Counted from the stretch's first letter, positions 7,901 through 16,755 are shown. The stretch is 19,375 bases of DNA from CAISDA01 sp050258555 (GCA_050258555.1 JBLMZA010000032.1:1-19375); one strand, 5' to 3'. The notes: a model not told the origin generated them from the letters alone. Made by a program: numbers and translations.

Positions 7901-9537
7901 GACAGCTGCCGGCGCACAAGGTCTCGGTGACGATCGCCTCGCTCCGCAAATCGCTGCCCGGCATTCAATTGATCTCGCCTCCGCCGCATCACGACATCTA
8001 TAGTATAGAGGACCTGGCGCAGCTCATCTACGACCTGAAGCAGGTCAATCCGCGCGCAAAAATCTGCGTGAAGCTCGTGAGCGAGGCCGGCGTCGGCACG
8101 ATCGCCGCGGGCGTGGCCAAGGCCGGCGCCGACACGATCCTCATCAGCGGGTATGAGGGCGGCACGGGCGCCTCTCCGATTTCCTCGATCAAGAACGCCG
8201 GCAGCTGCTGGGAGCTCGGCGTGGCCGAGGCGCAGCAGGTGCTGGAGCTCAACGGACTGAGAAACCGCGTGACGCTTCGCACAGACGGAGGCGTGAAAAC
8301 CGGACGCGACATCGTGATTGCCGCGATGCTCGGCGCCGAGGAATACAATTTCGGCACGGCCGCCCTGATCGCGCTTGGCTGCCGCTACGTGCGCCAGTGC
8401 CATTTGAACACCTGTCCCGTCGGCATCGCCACGCAGGATGAAAAGCTGCGCTCGAGATTCGACGGCACGCCCGAGCAATTGATCAATTACTTCCGCGCGG
8501 TTTCTGAAGACGTCCGGCAGATCCTGGCCGGGCTCGGCTATTGCTCGATCGCGGAAATCCTGGGGCATACGGAACTCCTCGAGCAGATCCGTGTGGAAGG
8601 ACATGCAAAGGCGAATGCTGTCGATCTCTCGGCGATTCTTTCTCCGCGCGACATAAGAAGCGAGCGGCGCCGGAGGATCGATCAGAAAAGCGGGCGCGCG
8701 GAACGGCCGCTCGACGACACGATTCTTGCCGATGTGAAGGATGCGATCCGCGAGAAGCGGGCGATCGCGCGCTCCTATAAAATCCGCAACACGAACCGCG
8801 CCGTGGGCACGAAGCTCTCGGGCGAGATCGCCTATCTCTACGGCGACCGCGGGCTGCCCGAGGGCACGATCGATCTCACATTCAGAGGCAGCGCCGGACA
8901 GAGCTTCGGCGCGTTTCTTGTGAACGGCATCCGTCTTGTGCTCGAAGGCGAAGCCAACGATTATGTGGGCAAGGGCATGAGCGGGGGAGAGATCATCATC
9001 ATGCCGCGCCACAACAAGGAAGAAGCCGCGCAGGATGTCATCATCGGCAACACCGTGCTCTACGGCGCCACAGGAGGCGCGCTCTTCGCCTCGGGCCGCG
9101 CGGGCGAACGCTTCTGCGTGCGCAACTCGGGCGCCACGGCGGTCGTCGAAGGCGTGGGCGATCACGGCTGCGAATACATGACCAACGGCACGGTCGTCGT
9201 CTTGGGTTCGACCGGAAAGAATTTCGGCGCGGGCATGACCGGCGGCACGGCCTATGTGCTCGATGCCGACGGCGTCTTCCACGAGCGCACGAACCATCAG
9301 CTGGTGACCGTGCAGAAGCTCTACAGCGAAGAAGACGAGAAACTCCTCCAGTCTCTGATCTACCGGCATCTCGATGTGACCGGCAGCGCGAGAGCCCGCG
9401 AAATCCTTGCCGAATGGAAGGACTTCCGCTACATGTTCCGGAAAATTATTCCCACCGCGCTCATCGCCGCGCAGAAGAAGGCGGTCAACGACGCGATCGA
9501 CGTCGACAAGGCGGAAGAGGAAACAGTCAAAAATTAA
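4996..9537 (+). CDS. gltB: Glutamate synthase, large (alpha) subunit
   Basis: This enzyme transfers the amide of glutamine to 2-oxoglutarate, giving two glutamates. It has 1513 residues, the normal length for GltB or ferredoxin-GOGAT. The N-terminal class II glutamine amidotransferase domain follows a 21-residue propeptide whose removal exposes Cys22 (in HDACGMGFV). The central domain is followed by the FMN synthase domain with GGKSNSGEGGEDP (from residue 906). The 3Fe-4S cysteines are C1129, C1135 and C1140 (CX5CX4C). The C-terminal beta-helix is glycine-rich (GVGDHGCEYMTNG onward). ATG 4996 has AAGGA at 4983-4987. No gltD-like electron-transfer subunit lies in the window, so the electron donor (NADPH via a remote GltD, or ferredoxin) is unresolved. 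Its place between ilvN and ilvC suggests glutamate supply for branched-chain transamination. Confidence 0.97.
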   Translation: MSTDSHVQNFPLYDPAFEHDACGMGFVASLKGEKSNRILRRALSAVCNVSHRGAVDADEQTGDGAGIMTQIPHRFFRAEVPRLEGLLARDADLAVGVLFMPLENDREFFTCRSLVEAAVARRSLTLLGWRTVPTDAYFLGDKAAQTQPNIQQVLIGRPLHLPEADYERTLFLTRKEIERSVKDAGIQNFYAVSFSSKTIVYKGLLTPAVLEKFYIDLQSPVYETSLAVFHQRFSTNTFPKWELAHPFRMLAHNGEINTIQGNRNWTRAREAELSSEIWGDEIDRIKPIIREGGSDSANLDNALEALTLSGRSILHSMLMLVPEAWQQSYRVEPFVRGFFEYHECFSEPWDGPAALVFSDGRIVGASLDRNGLRPARYKITADGLLVLGSEVGSIETDDAPVVKKGRLGPGQMIAVDTEACTMARDYEIKKALSLAKPYSQWVKTHLYRLSEHVTIKEKILTEMDAEALIRAQIANGYSAEEFNLIFSPMIDEGKEPVGSMGDDAALSVLSRRARLLPSYFRQQFAQVTNPPIDPIRERSVMSLTGKLGHRRNWFGETEEHAKQVQINSPFLFDNELEALRSIKDPAFGAVTLSMLFPSEEGTEGAKRRLDELCHEAERAADENKYLIILSDRGLDADHASLPVLLATGAVHNHLIRQKKRLKLSVVTETSEPREIHHFAALIGYGVNAVNPYLALETIRRMNAIKHQGDGHEALESALRNYKTAIEAGIMKIIAKMGISLLGSYRGAQIFEALGVHPDVVAQYFTGTPSRIGGITLEMILEETLMRHADAYGAKSADPALEEKGEFKFKKNGEVHAWSPDALRAMQQFRKTASAESYHALESALNRHDPIGLKDLMKFASRRAPVAIDQVEPAEEIMKRFTTAAMSLGALSPEVHEAIAIAMNRIGGKSNSGEGGEDPARYRMRENGDSANSAIKQIASARFGVTAEYLASAKELEIKMAQGAKPGEGGQLPAHKVSVTIASLRKSLPGIQLISPPPHHDIYSIEDLAQLIYDLKQVNPRAKICVKLVSEAGVGTIAAGVAKAGADTILISGYEGGTGASPISSIKNAGSCWELGVAEAQQVLELNGLRNRVTLRTDGGVKTGRDIVIAAMLGAEEYNFGTAALIALGCRYVRQCHLNTCPVGIATQDEKLRSRFDGTPEQLINYFRAVSEDVRQILAGLGYCSIAEILGHTELLEQIRVEGHAKANAVDLSAILSPRDIRSERRRRIDQKSGRAERPLDDTILADVKDAIREKRAIARSYKIRNTNRAVGTKLSGEIAYLYGDRGLPEGTIDLTFRGSAGQSFGAFLVNGIRLVLEGEANDYVGKGMSGGEIIIMPRHNKEEAAQDVIIGNTVLYGATGGALFASGRAGERFCVRNSGATAVVEGVGDHGCEYMTNGTVVVLGSTGKNFGAGMTGGTAYVLDADGVFHERTNHQLVTVQKLYSEEDEKLLQSLIYRHLDVTGSARAREILAEWKDFRYMFRKIIPTALIAAQKKAVNDAIDVDKAEEETVKN

Positions 9538-9587
9538 TTGCATATTTCAATTCTTACACCAGCACCAACTAAGGAGACAATCAGACT

Positions 9588-10643
9588 ATGGCACTCATCA
9601 ATTTCGGCGGCGTCACAGAAGAAGTCATCACGCGCGAGGAATTCCCGCTTTCAAAGGCACAGGAAGTGCTCAAGGATGAAGTCGTCGCGATTCTCGGCTA
9701 CGGTCCCCAGGGCTACGGCCAGTCGCTCAACATGCGCGACAACGGCATCAATGTCATCGTCGGCCAGCGCAAGGGCGGACAGGGATGGGACGATGCGGTG
9801 CGCGACGGATGGGTGGAGGGCGAGACGCTCTTTTCGAAGATCGAGGACGCCATCGAGCGCGCCACGATCGTGCAGTTTCTCCTGTCCGATGCGGGACAGA
9901 AGGAGCAGTGGCCCCTCGTGAAGAAGCATCTCAAAAAAGGACAGGCGCTCTACTTCTCGCACGGCTTCTCGGTCGTCTTCAAGGAGCAGACCGATGTCGT
10001 GCCGCCGCCGGACGTGGATGTGGTGCTGGTCGCGCCGAAGGGTTCGGGCCGCACGGTGCGCTCGAACTATCTGGCCGGGTCGGGCATCAATTCGAGCTAC
10101 GCCGTTTTTCAGGATGCCACGGGCCGCGCCAAAGAGCGCACGATCGCCTGCGGCATCGCCATCGGCTCGGGGTATCTTTTTCCCACGACGTTCGAGAAGG
10201 AAGTGCTCTCCGATCTCACAGGCGAGCGCGGCGTGCTCATGGGCGCCATCGCCGGACTGATGAAGGCGCAGTATGACGTGCTGCGTTCGATGGGGCATTC
10301 GCCGAGCGAGGCCTTCAACGAGACGGTCGAGGAGGCCACGCAGAGCCTCTATCCGCTGGTGGGCAATCACGGCATGGACTGGATGTTCGGCGCCTGCTCG
10401 GTCACGGCGCAGCGCGGCGCGCTGGACTGGGCGAAAAAGTTCGAGGAAGCCAACCGTCCGCTCTTCGAGCTCTTGTACCGCGACGTGCAGTACGGCGTCG
10501 AGACCAGGCGCGTGCTCGAAAGCTGCAGTGCGCCCGACTATCGTCAGACGCTGCAGAAGGAGCTCGATGAATATAAAAATTCCGAGATGTGGCAGGCCGG
10601 CGCCGCCGTGCGCTCGCTCCGTCCCGAGAATTGGAAAAAGTAA
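9588..10643 (+). CDS. ilvC: Ketol-acid reductoisomerase
   Basis: It isomerises and reduces acetolactate and acetohydroxybutyrate to the dihydroxy acids using NAD(P)H and magnesium, the second step of valine and isoleucine synthesis. At 351 residues it is a short class I type. The N-terminal Rossmann fold has GYGPQG (37-42). The segments ALYFSHGFSV and VAPKGSGRTVRSNYL follow, then the all-helical catalytic domain with DLTGERGVLMGAI and NETVEEATQSLYPL. The sequence resembles, from memory, the Bacteroidetes-like KARI (LNFGG near the start, NVIVGQR after the Rossmann motif). The cofactor loop is RKGGQGWDDA (61-70). The serine usual before the W in NADPH-specific class I enzymes is glycine here, so cofactor preference is uncertain. 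ATG 9588 follows a strong AAGGAG (9571-9576). The gap from gltB is 50 bp. Confidence 0.97.
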   Translation: MALINFGGVTEEVITREEFPLSKAQEVLKDEVVAILGYGPQGYGQSLNMRDNGINVIVGQRKGGQGWDDAVRDGWVEGETLFSKIEDAIERATIVQFLLSDAGQKEQWPLVKKHLKKGQALYFSHGFSVVFKEQTDVVPPPDVDVVLVAPKGSGRTVRSNYLAGSGINSSYAVFQDATGRAKERTIACGIAIGSGYLFPTTFEKEVLSDLTGERGVLMGAIAGLMKAQYDVLRSMGHSPSEAFNETVEEATQSLYPLVGNHGMDWMFGACSVTAQRGALDWAKKFEEANRPLFELLYRDVQYGVETRRVLESCSAPDYRQTLQKELDEYKNSEMWQAGAAVRSLRPENWKK

Positions 10644-10681
10644 TGGAACGCTCAAGCAGCGAATCCGGATCGATGCATGTG

Positions 10682-10702
10682 GGGCGAAGCGCTGCTTCGC
10701 CC
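10682..10702 (+). other. Perfect 9-bp intercistronic hairpin between ilvC and cimA
   Basis: GGGCGAAGC, a GCT loop, then GCTTCGCCC form a perfect 9-bp GC-rich stem within the 104-bp ilvC-cimA gap. No T-run follows, so it is not a typical intrinsic terminator. In polycistronic mRNA such stems often protect the upstream message from 3' decay or partly attenuate downstream genes. A dispersed genomic repeat cannot be excluded, as no second copy was seen in this window. The rest of the gap holds no recognisable gene. Confidence 0.6.
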
Positions 10703-10747
10703 AGCATGATGAAGCAAAGTACACCAATGCAGTAAACCAACTTCGTT

Positions 10748-12361
10748 ATGGAAAAGATAGTCACATACGATACGACGCTTCGCGACGGCACGCAGGGAGA
10801 GGATGTCGCGTTTTCGGCCGAAGACAAGGTGAAGATCGCCCGCAGGCTCGACGCATTCGGCATCGACTACATCGAAGGCGGATGGCCGGGATCGAATCCG
10901 AAGGATATGGAATTCTTCGAGCGCATGCGCGGTGTTCCCCTCACGCATGCGAAGCTCTCGGCATTCGGCTCGACCAGGCGCGCCAAAAACACGGTCGAAG
11001 ATGATGCGAACGTCCGTGCGCTCCTGGACGCGGGCACGCCCGTGGTGACGATCTTCGGCAAGACATGGCGCTATCATGTGCAGACGGCGCTCCAGATCAC
11101 GGAGGAAGAGAATCTGGAGATCATCCGCGATACGGTCCGCTCGCTTGCCGCCGCCGGACGCGAAGTGATCTACGACGCCGAGCATTTCTTCGACGGCTAC
11201 AGGGACGATCCGCGCTACGCGCTTTCGACGCTCGAAGCGGCGCGGCAATCGGGCGCATCGACGATCGTGCTGTGCGATACGAACGGCGGCATGCTTCCCT
11301 GGGATATTGCCGGCATCGTGAAAGAGGTGAAGCGCGCGATGCCCGACGCGAGGCTCGGCATACACACGCATAACGACGGCGAGTGCGCCGTGGCCAACGC
11401 GATTGTCGCGGTGAAGCAAGGCTGCATGCATGTGCAGGGAACGATCAACGGCTACGGAGAGCGCTGCGGCAACGCGAATCTCTGCTCGATCATTCCCGTG
11501 CTCGAACTCAAAATGGACCGGCAGTGCGTTGGAAGCGAGAAGCTTCGCGAGCTCACCTCCGTGTCGCACTATGTGAGCGAGCTGGCCAACGTGAAGCACC
11601 GGAAGAATCTTCCCTTCGTGGGCACGAGCGCCTTCGCGCACAAAGGCGGCATCCATGTGAGCGCCGTCATGAAATCGCCCGCGACCTACGAGCACTGCGA
11701 TCCGGAAACGATCGGCAACGCGCGGCGCGTGCTCATTTCCGACCTCTCGGGCAAAAGCAACGTGCTCTATAAAGTGCAGGAGCTCGGGCTGTCGATCGAC
11801 GATCGGGGCGTGCAGTCGGTCGTCGACGAACTGAAGAGCCTCGAGCATGAAGGCTATCAGTACGAGGATGCCGAAGGCTCCTTCGAACTGATGGTGAAAA
11901 AGGCCTCGGGGCAGGTGCGCGAGTTCTTCGCGCTCGAGCGCTTCAAAGTGAGCATACACAAGGATGCGATGGATCGGCCGGCCAGGAGCGAGGCCGTGAT
12001 CAAAATCAGAGTCGGCGGCATCAGCGAAATCACCGCGGCCGAAGGAGACGGTCCCGTGAACGCCCTGGACCGCGCGCTCCGGAAAGCCCTGGAGCGGTTT
12101 TATCCGCAGCTGGCGCATATGCGCCTGACCGACTACAAGGTGCGCGTGCTGGATACGAAGAAGGGCACAGAGGCGAAGGTGCGCGTGCTCGTGGAAACAG
12201 AAGGCGAGTCGATGAGCTGGAATACCGTCGGCGTCTCGACCGACGTGGTCGAGGCAAGCTGGAAGGCGCTCGTCGACAGCGTGAGTTATCATCTCTTGAA
12301 ATCCGATGAATGCCGGTCGGATCAACATTCTCAACCGAAGGAAGGACAAGGACACGTATGA
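10748..12361 (+). CDS. cimA: (R)-citramalate synthase
   Basis: It condenses pyruvate with acetyl-CoA to (R)-citramalate, opening the threonine-independent route to 2-oxobutyrate and isoleucine. It has 537 residues, right for the bacterial CimA family. The N-terminal TIM barrel of the DRE-metallolyase class begins TYDTTLRDGTQGEDVAFS. The metal-binding His206 and His208 lie in GIHTHNDGECAVANA, and NGYGERCGNANL follows. The C-terminal LeuA-type regulatory domain spans about residues 395-520. GTQGE and the EGGWPGSNPKD segment separate it from the true LeuA encoded later in the operon. ATG 10748 matches the conserved start, but no Shine-Dalgarno is visible. It ends in an ATGA overlap with the next gene. 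LeuCD and LeuB encoded downstream can complete the citramalate route. The main alternative is a re-isolated 2-isopropylmalate synthase paralogue, which I think less likely. Confidence 0.93.
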   Translation: MEKIVTYDTTLRDGTQGEDVAFSAEDKVKIARRLDAFGIDYIEGGWPGSNPKDMEFFERMRGVPLTHAKLSAFGSTRRAKNTVEDDANVRALLDAGTPVVTIFGKTWRYHVQTALQITEEENLEIIRDTVRSLAAAGREVIYDAEHFFDGYRDDPRYALSTLEAARQSGASTIVLCDTNGGMLPWDIAGIVKEVKRAMPDARLGIHTHNDGECAVANAIVAVKQGCMHVQGTINGYGERCGNANLCSIIPVLELKMDRQCVGSEKLRELTSVSHYVSELANVKHRKNLPFVGTSAFAHKGGIHVSAVMKSPATYEHCDPETIGNARRVLISDLSGKSNVLYKVQELGLSIDDRGVQSVVDELKSLEHEGYQYEDAEGSFELMVKKASGQVREFFALERFKVSIHKDAMDRPARSEAVIKIRVGGISEITAAEGDGPVNALDRALRKALERFYPQLAHMRLTDYKVRVLDTKKGTEAKVRVLVETEGESMSWNTVGVSTDVVEASWKALVDSVSYHLLKSDECRSDQHSQPKEGQGHV

Positions 12362-13374
12362 TCGTTGTATTGAAGGCCCATGCCACAGAGGCCCAGCAGA
12401 AACATGTGATCGCCAAAGTCAAAGAGCTCGGCTTCAAGCCGCATCCCATTGTCGGCACCGAACGCACGGTGATCGCCTGCGTGGGCGATGAGCGCGACAA
12501 GGCGCAGCTCCACACGCTCGAATCGCTCGCCTATGTTGAATCGGTGATGCCGATTCTGAAACCCTACAAGCTCGCCTCGACCGAGACGCGCAAGGAGCGC
12601 ACGGTGGTGAAGGTGGGAGATGCCGCCATCGGCAGCGCGCAGTTCGTCGTGATGGCCGGACCCTGTTCGGTCGAATCGAAGTCGCAGATCATCCGCTCGG
12701 CCGAAATCGTCAAGGCTTCAGGCGGACACATCCTGAGAGGCGGCGCCTTCAAGCCGCGCACAAGCCCCTACAGCTTCCAGGGACTGGAGGAGGAGGGACT
12801 GAAATTTCTGGCCGCGGCCAGGGAAAAGACCGGCCTTCCCTTCGTGACCGAAGTCATCACGCCGACCGATGTGGCGCTCGTGGCCGAGTATGCCGACATG
12901 CTCCAGATCGGCGCGCGCAACATGCAGAACTTCGCGTTGCTCAAGGAAGTGGGCCGCACGAAAAAGCCCATCCTTCTGAAGCGCGGCATGTCCAGCACGC
13001 TCAAGGAACTTCTGATGTCGGCCGAATACGTGATGAGCCAGGGCAACTACAACGTCGTTCTGTGCGAGCGCGGCATCCGCACATTCGAAGAATACACGCG
13101 CAACACCTGCGACATCTCGGCCGTGCCGGCGCTGAAGGAACTCTCCCATCTGCCGGTGGTGCTCGATCCGAGCCACGGCACGGGCGTGAGAAGCCTCATC
13201 ATTCCCGTGGCCAAAGCGGGCGTGGCCGTGGGGGCGGACGGCGTGATTGTGGAGATGCATCCGAAGCCCGAAGAGGCCGTCTCGGACGGCGCGCAGTCGC
13301 TGGCTCCGTCGCAGTTCGAAAAAATGATGGCCGAAATCAAAAAGTATGTTCCGCTGGAAGGCAAGCATCTGTAA
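12358..13374 (+). CDS. aroF: 3-deoxy-7-phosphoheptulonate (DAHP) synthase, type I-beta
   Basis: It condenses phosphoenolpyruvate and erythrose 4-phosphate, the first step of the shikimate pathway. The protein is 338 residues, the same length I recall for the Thermotoga maritima enzyme. It has the same layout: an N-terminal ferredoxin-like regulatory domain (about 1-70), then a TIM barrel. Motifs are AGPCSVES (100-107, metal ligand Cys103), RGGAFKPRTSPYSFQG (from about 127), LLKRGM and DPSHGTG. A longer frame opens at 12310, but the ATG at 12358 fits the family N-terminus, has AGGA just upstream and overlaps the cimA stop as ATGA, implying translational coupling. In the homologue the N-terminal domain binds aromatic amino acids for feedback inhibition, which is probable here. 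An aromatic-pathway gene between cimA and leuA is unexpected. The naming (aroF, aroG or aroA) varies. Confidence 0.96.
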   Translation: MIVVLKAHATEAQQKHVIAKVKELGFKPHPIVGTERTVIACVGDERDKAQLHTLESLAYVESVMPILKPYKLASTETRKERTVVKVGDAAIGSAQFVVMAGPCSVESKSQIIRSAEIVKASGGHILRGGAFKPRTSPYSFQGLEEEGLKFLAAAREKTGLPFVTEVITPTDVALVAEYADMLQIGARNMQNFALLKEVGRTKKPILLKRGMSSTLKELLMSAEYVMSQGNYNVVLCERGIRTFEEYTRNTCDISAVPALKELSHLPVVLDPSHGTGVRSLIIPVAKAGVAVGADGVIVEMHPKPEEAVSDGAQSLAPSQFEKMMAEIKKYVPLEGKHL

Positions 13375-13408
13375 AAAATTTTTCCAACACCGTGGGAGGA
13401 CACGCACG

Positions 13409-14974
<1,566 letters not shown>

Positions 14975-15007
14975 AAAAAAAATTCGAACCAAGGAGTATC
15001 GACGCGT

Positions 15008-16306
15008 ATGTCCATGACGATCACGGAAAAGATTCTCGCACAGCATGCGGGAAAAAAGGAAGCCCGTCCGGGCGACAACATCTGGATCGACGTCGATGTG
15101 CTCATGACGCACGATGTGTGCGGACCGGGCACGTTCGGCATCTTCAAAAAAGAATTCGGCGCGCAGGCCAAAGTCTGGGATCGCGAGAAGGTCGTGATCA
15201 TTCCCGATCATTACATCTTCACCGCGGACACGCATGCCAGGCGCAATATCGAGATTCTGCGCGAGTTTGTGAGGGAGCAGCAGCTTCCGCATTTCTATGA
15301 TGCGGGCTCGGAGCGCTACAAGGGCGTGTGCCATGTGGCGCTGCCCGAGGAAGGCTTCACGCGCCCCGGAGAGGTGCTCTTCGGCACCGATTCGCACACC
15401 TGCACCGCCGGCGCGTTCGGAGAATTCGCCACGGGCATCGGCAACACCGATGCGGCCTTCGTGCTCGGCACGGGCAAGCTCTGGGTGAAGGTGCCGGAGA
15501 CGATGCGCTTCATCTTCGAAGGAGAGATGCCGAAGTATCTGATGGCCAAGGATCTGATCCTTGCCGCCATCGGCGCCATCGGCGTGGACGGCGCGACATA
15601 CCGCACGATGGAGTTTGCGGGTTCGACGATCGACCGGATGACGATGGAAGACCGCATGACGCTCTGCAACATGGTCATCGAGGCCGGAGGCAAAAACGGC
15701 GTCTGCGCTCCCGATGAAACGACGATCTCGTATGTGAAGGCACGCACCGACAAACCCTTCGAATGCTTCTTGAACGACGCGGACGCGCGGTTCCACAGCG
15801 TCCACCGCTTCGATGTGCGGGAGATCGAGCCCACGGTGGCCAAGCCGCATTCGCCGGACAACAAGGCGCGCGTGAGCGAAGTCTCGGGCACGAAGCTCGA
15901 CCGGGCCTACATCGGCAGCTGCACCGGCGGAAAGCTTTCGGATTTCGTGGCGGCCGCGGAAATCCTGAAGGGCGAAAAAGTCGCGATCGACACGTTCATC
16001 GTTCCCGCCACGACGGACGTGGCGCGCGCCATGCGCGAGCAATCCATTGACGGCGTGCCGCTCATGAAGATCTTTGAGGATGCCGGATGCCGCATCGGCG
16101 AGGCCAGCTGCGCCGCATGCCTTGGCGGGCCGTCCGACACATTCGGCAGGCTCAACGGCATGGAAGTCTGCATCTCGACCACGAACCGGAATTTTCCCGG
16201 ACGCATGGGCTCACCCGCGTCCCAGGTCTATCTCGCCTCGCCCTATACGGTGGCGGCATCGGCCGTGCGGGGCGTGATCGCCAATCCGCGCGAATTCTTC
16301 GAATGA
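15008..16306 (+). CDS. leuC: 3-isopropylmalate dehydratase, large subunit
   Basis: With LeuD it isomerises 2-isopropylmalate to 3-isopropylmalate. The same enzyme can act on citramalate in the CimA route. It has 432 residues, the length of the archaeal/clostridial-type LeuC (about 420-430) rather than the roughly 465-residue E. coli type. It is an aconitase-family protein. Motifs are FGTDSHTCTAGAFGEFATG, GSCTGGK with Cys305, and CAACLGG with Cys368 and Cys371, which together ligate the 4Fe-4S cluster. The ending ISTTNRNFPGRMGS and SPYTVAASAVRG is typical. ATG 15008 has AAGGAG at 14991-14996. Unusually, panD separates it from its partner gene leuD. A tiny ORF overlaps its stop codon. Confidence 0.97.
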   Translation: MSMTITEKILAQHAGKKEARPGDNIWIDVDVLMTHDVCGPGTFGIFKKEFGAQAKVWDREKVVIIPDHYIFTADTHARRNIEILREFVREQQLPHFYDAGSERYKGVCHVALPEEGFTRPGEVLFGTDSHTCTAGAFGEFATGIGNTDAAFVLGTGKLWVKVPETMRFIFEGEMPKYLMAKDLILAAIGAIGVDGATYRTMEFAGSTIDRMTMEDRMTLCNMVIEAGGKNGVCAPDETTISYVKARTDKPFECFLNDADARFHSVHRFDVREIEPTVAKPHSPDNKARVSEVSGTKLDRAYIGSCTGGKLSDFVAAAEILKGEKVAIDTFIVPATTDVARAMREQSIDGVPLMKIFEDAGCRIGEASCAACLGGPSDTFGRLNGMEVCISTTNRNFPGRMGSPASQVYLASPYTVAASAVRGVIANPREFFE

Positions 16307-16362
16307 AAAGCAGTGAGGAAAGACAGCGAATGGCATGGATTTCCCGTATATTAGGAGTATAA
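16303..16362 (+). CDS. Possible 19-residue ORF coupled to leuC
   Basis: An ATG overlaps the leuC stop as ATGA. It opens a 19-codon frame, MKSSEERQRMAWISRILGV, ending at TAA 16360-16362. No family is recognisable. The DNA is more AT-rich than the surrounding genes, and the ORF's own end contains an AGGAG and a TATAAT. It may be a chance frame, a short leader peptide for the panD segment, or a remnant. There is no independent evidence of translation. Confidence 0.25.
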   Translation: MKSSEERQRMAWISRILGV

Positions 16363-16363
16363 T
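16336..16363 (+). promoter_or_regulatory. Possible internal promoter upstream of panD
   Basis: A perfect TATAAT (16358-16363) lies 16 bp after TGGATT (16336-16341), a 3-of-6 match to TTGACA. The 107-bp leuC-panD gap is clearly AT-rich relative to the operon. A second TATAAT lies at 16381-16386. Together these suggest an internal start site feeding panD-leuD-proC-leuB, but the -35 match is poor. Confidence 0.35.
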
Positions 16364-16366
16364 CCC

Positions 16367-16456
16367 ATGATGGAACCATTTATAATAACGAAGACAAAAG
16401 AGAACATACCCCTATGCGATGGCTGCTGCGTTCAAAAATTCATAAAGCAACGGTGA
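16367..16456 (+). CDS. Possible 29-residue ORF overlapping the start of panD
   Basis: Two consecutive ATGs (16367 and 16370) follow AGGAG (16353-16357) at good spacing. They open a 29-codon frame that runs 43 nt into panD in another frame and stops at TGA 16454-16456. The peptide has a Cys cluster (CDGCC). This Shine-Dalgarno is better than the one for panD, so translation here could couple to or interfere with panD initiation. It may equally be coincidental. No homology is recognised. Confidence 0.25.
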   Translation: MMEPFIITKTKENIPLCDGCCVQKFIKQR

Positions 16457-16755
16457 CGGAAGCCGACCTGAGCTATATCGGAAGCATCACGATCGATGCC
16501 GATCTCCTGGACAAAGTCGGATTGATGGAAGGCGAGAAAGTACTCATCACGAGCAACACCTCGGGCGCCAGGCTCGAGACGTACACGATTCCGGGGCCGC
16601 GCGGCTCGGGCGTGATCTGCATGAACGGCGCATCGGCGCATCTGATCAAGGCCGGAGAGGAGATCATCATCATGGGCTTCGAGATGACCGACAAGCCCGT
16701 GACGCCGACGGTGATCCTGGTCGACGAGAAGAACGCCTTCGTCCGCTATCTCTGA
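16414..16755 (+). CDS. panD: Aspartate 1-decarboxylase precursor
   Basis: This pyruvoyl enzyme makes beta-alanine from aspartate for pantothenate and coenzyme A. At 113 residues it is slightly shorter than the usual about 115-126. The pro-enzyme self-cleaves between Gly23 and Ser24 in YIGSITID, and Ser24 becomes the pyruvoyl group. Lys8 (SKIH) corresponds to the active-site lysine. NTSGARLETYTIPGPRGSGV and NGASAHLIKAGEEIIIMGF complete the double-psi barrel. The ATG at 16414 gives the normal N-terminus (short leader then SKIHKATVTEADL), though its Shine-Dalgarno (AAGAGAA) is modest. The gene splits leuC from leuD. Its link is metabolic: pantoate, the partner of beta-alanine, derives from 2-oxoisovalerate of the valine branch. 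panB and panC are not in the window. Confidence 0.96.
   Translation: MRWLLRSKIHKATVTEADLSYIGSITIDADLLDKVGLMEGEKVLITSNTSGARLETYTIPGPRGSGVICMNGASAHLIKAGEEIIIMGFEMTDKPVTPTVILVDEKNAFVRYL

Noticed and set aside
6880..9543. An 887-codon minus-strand open frame across the 3' part of gltB
   Set aside because: It mirrors the strongly conserved FMN and 3Fe-4S regions of gltB and shows no recognisable domain of its own.
12310..12357. Upstream start giving DAHP synthase 16 extra residues
   Set aside because: The extension lies within cimA in another frame and is not family-like. The ATGA-overlap start gives the standard 338-residue protein.
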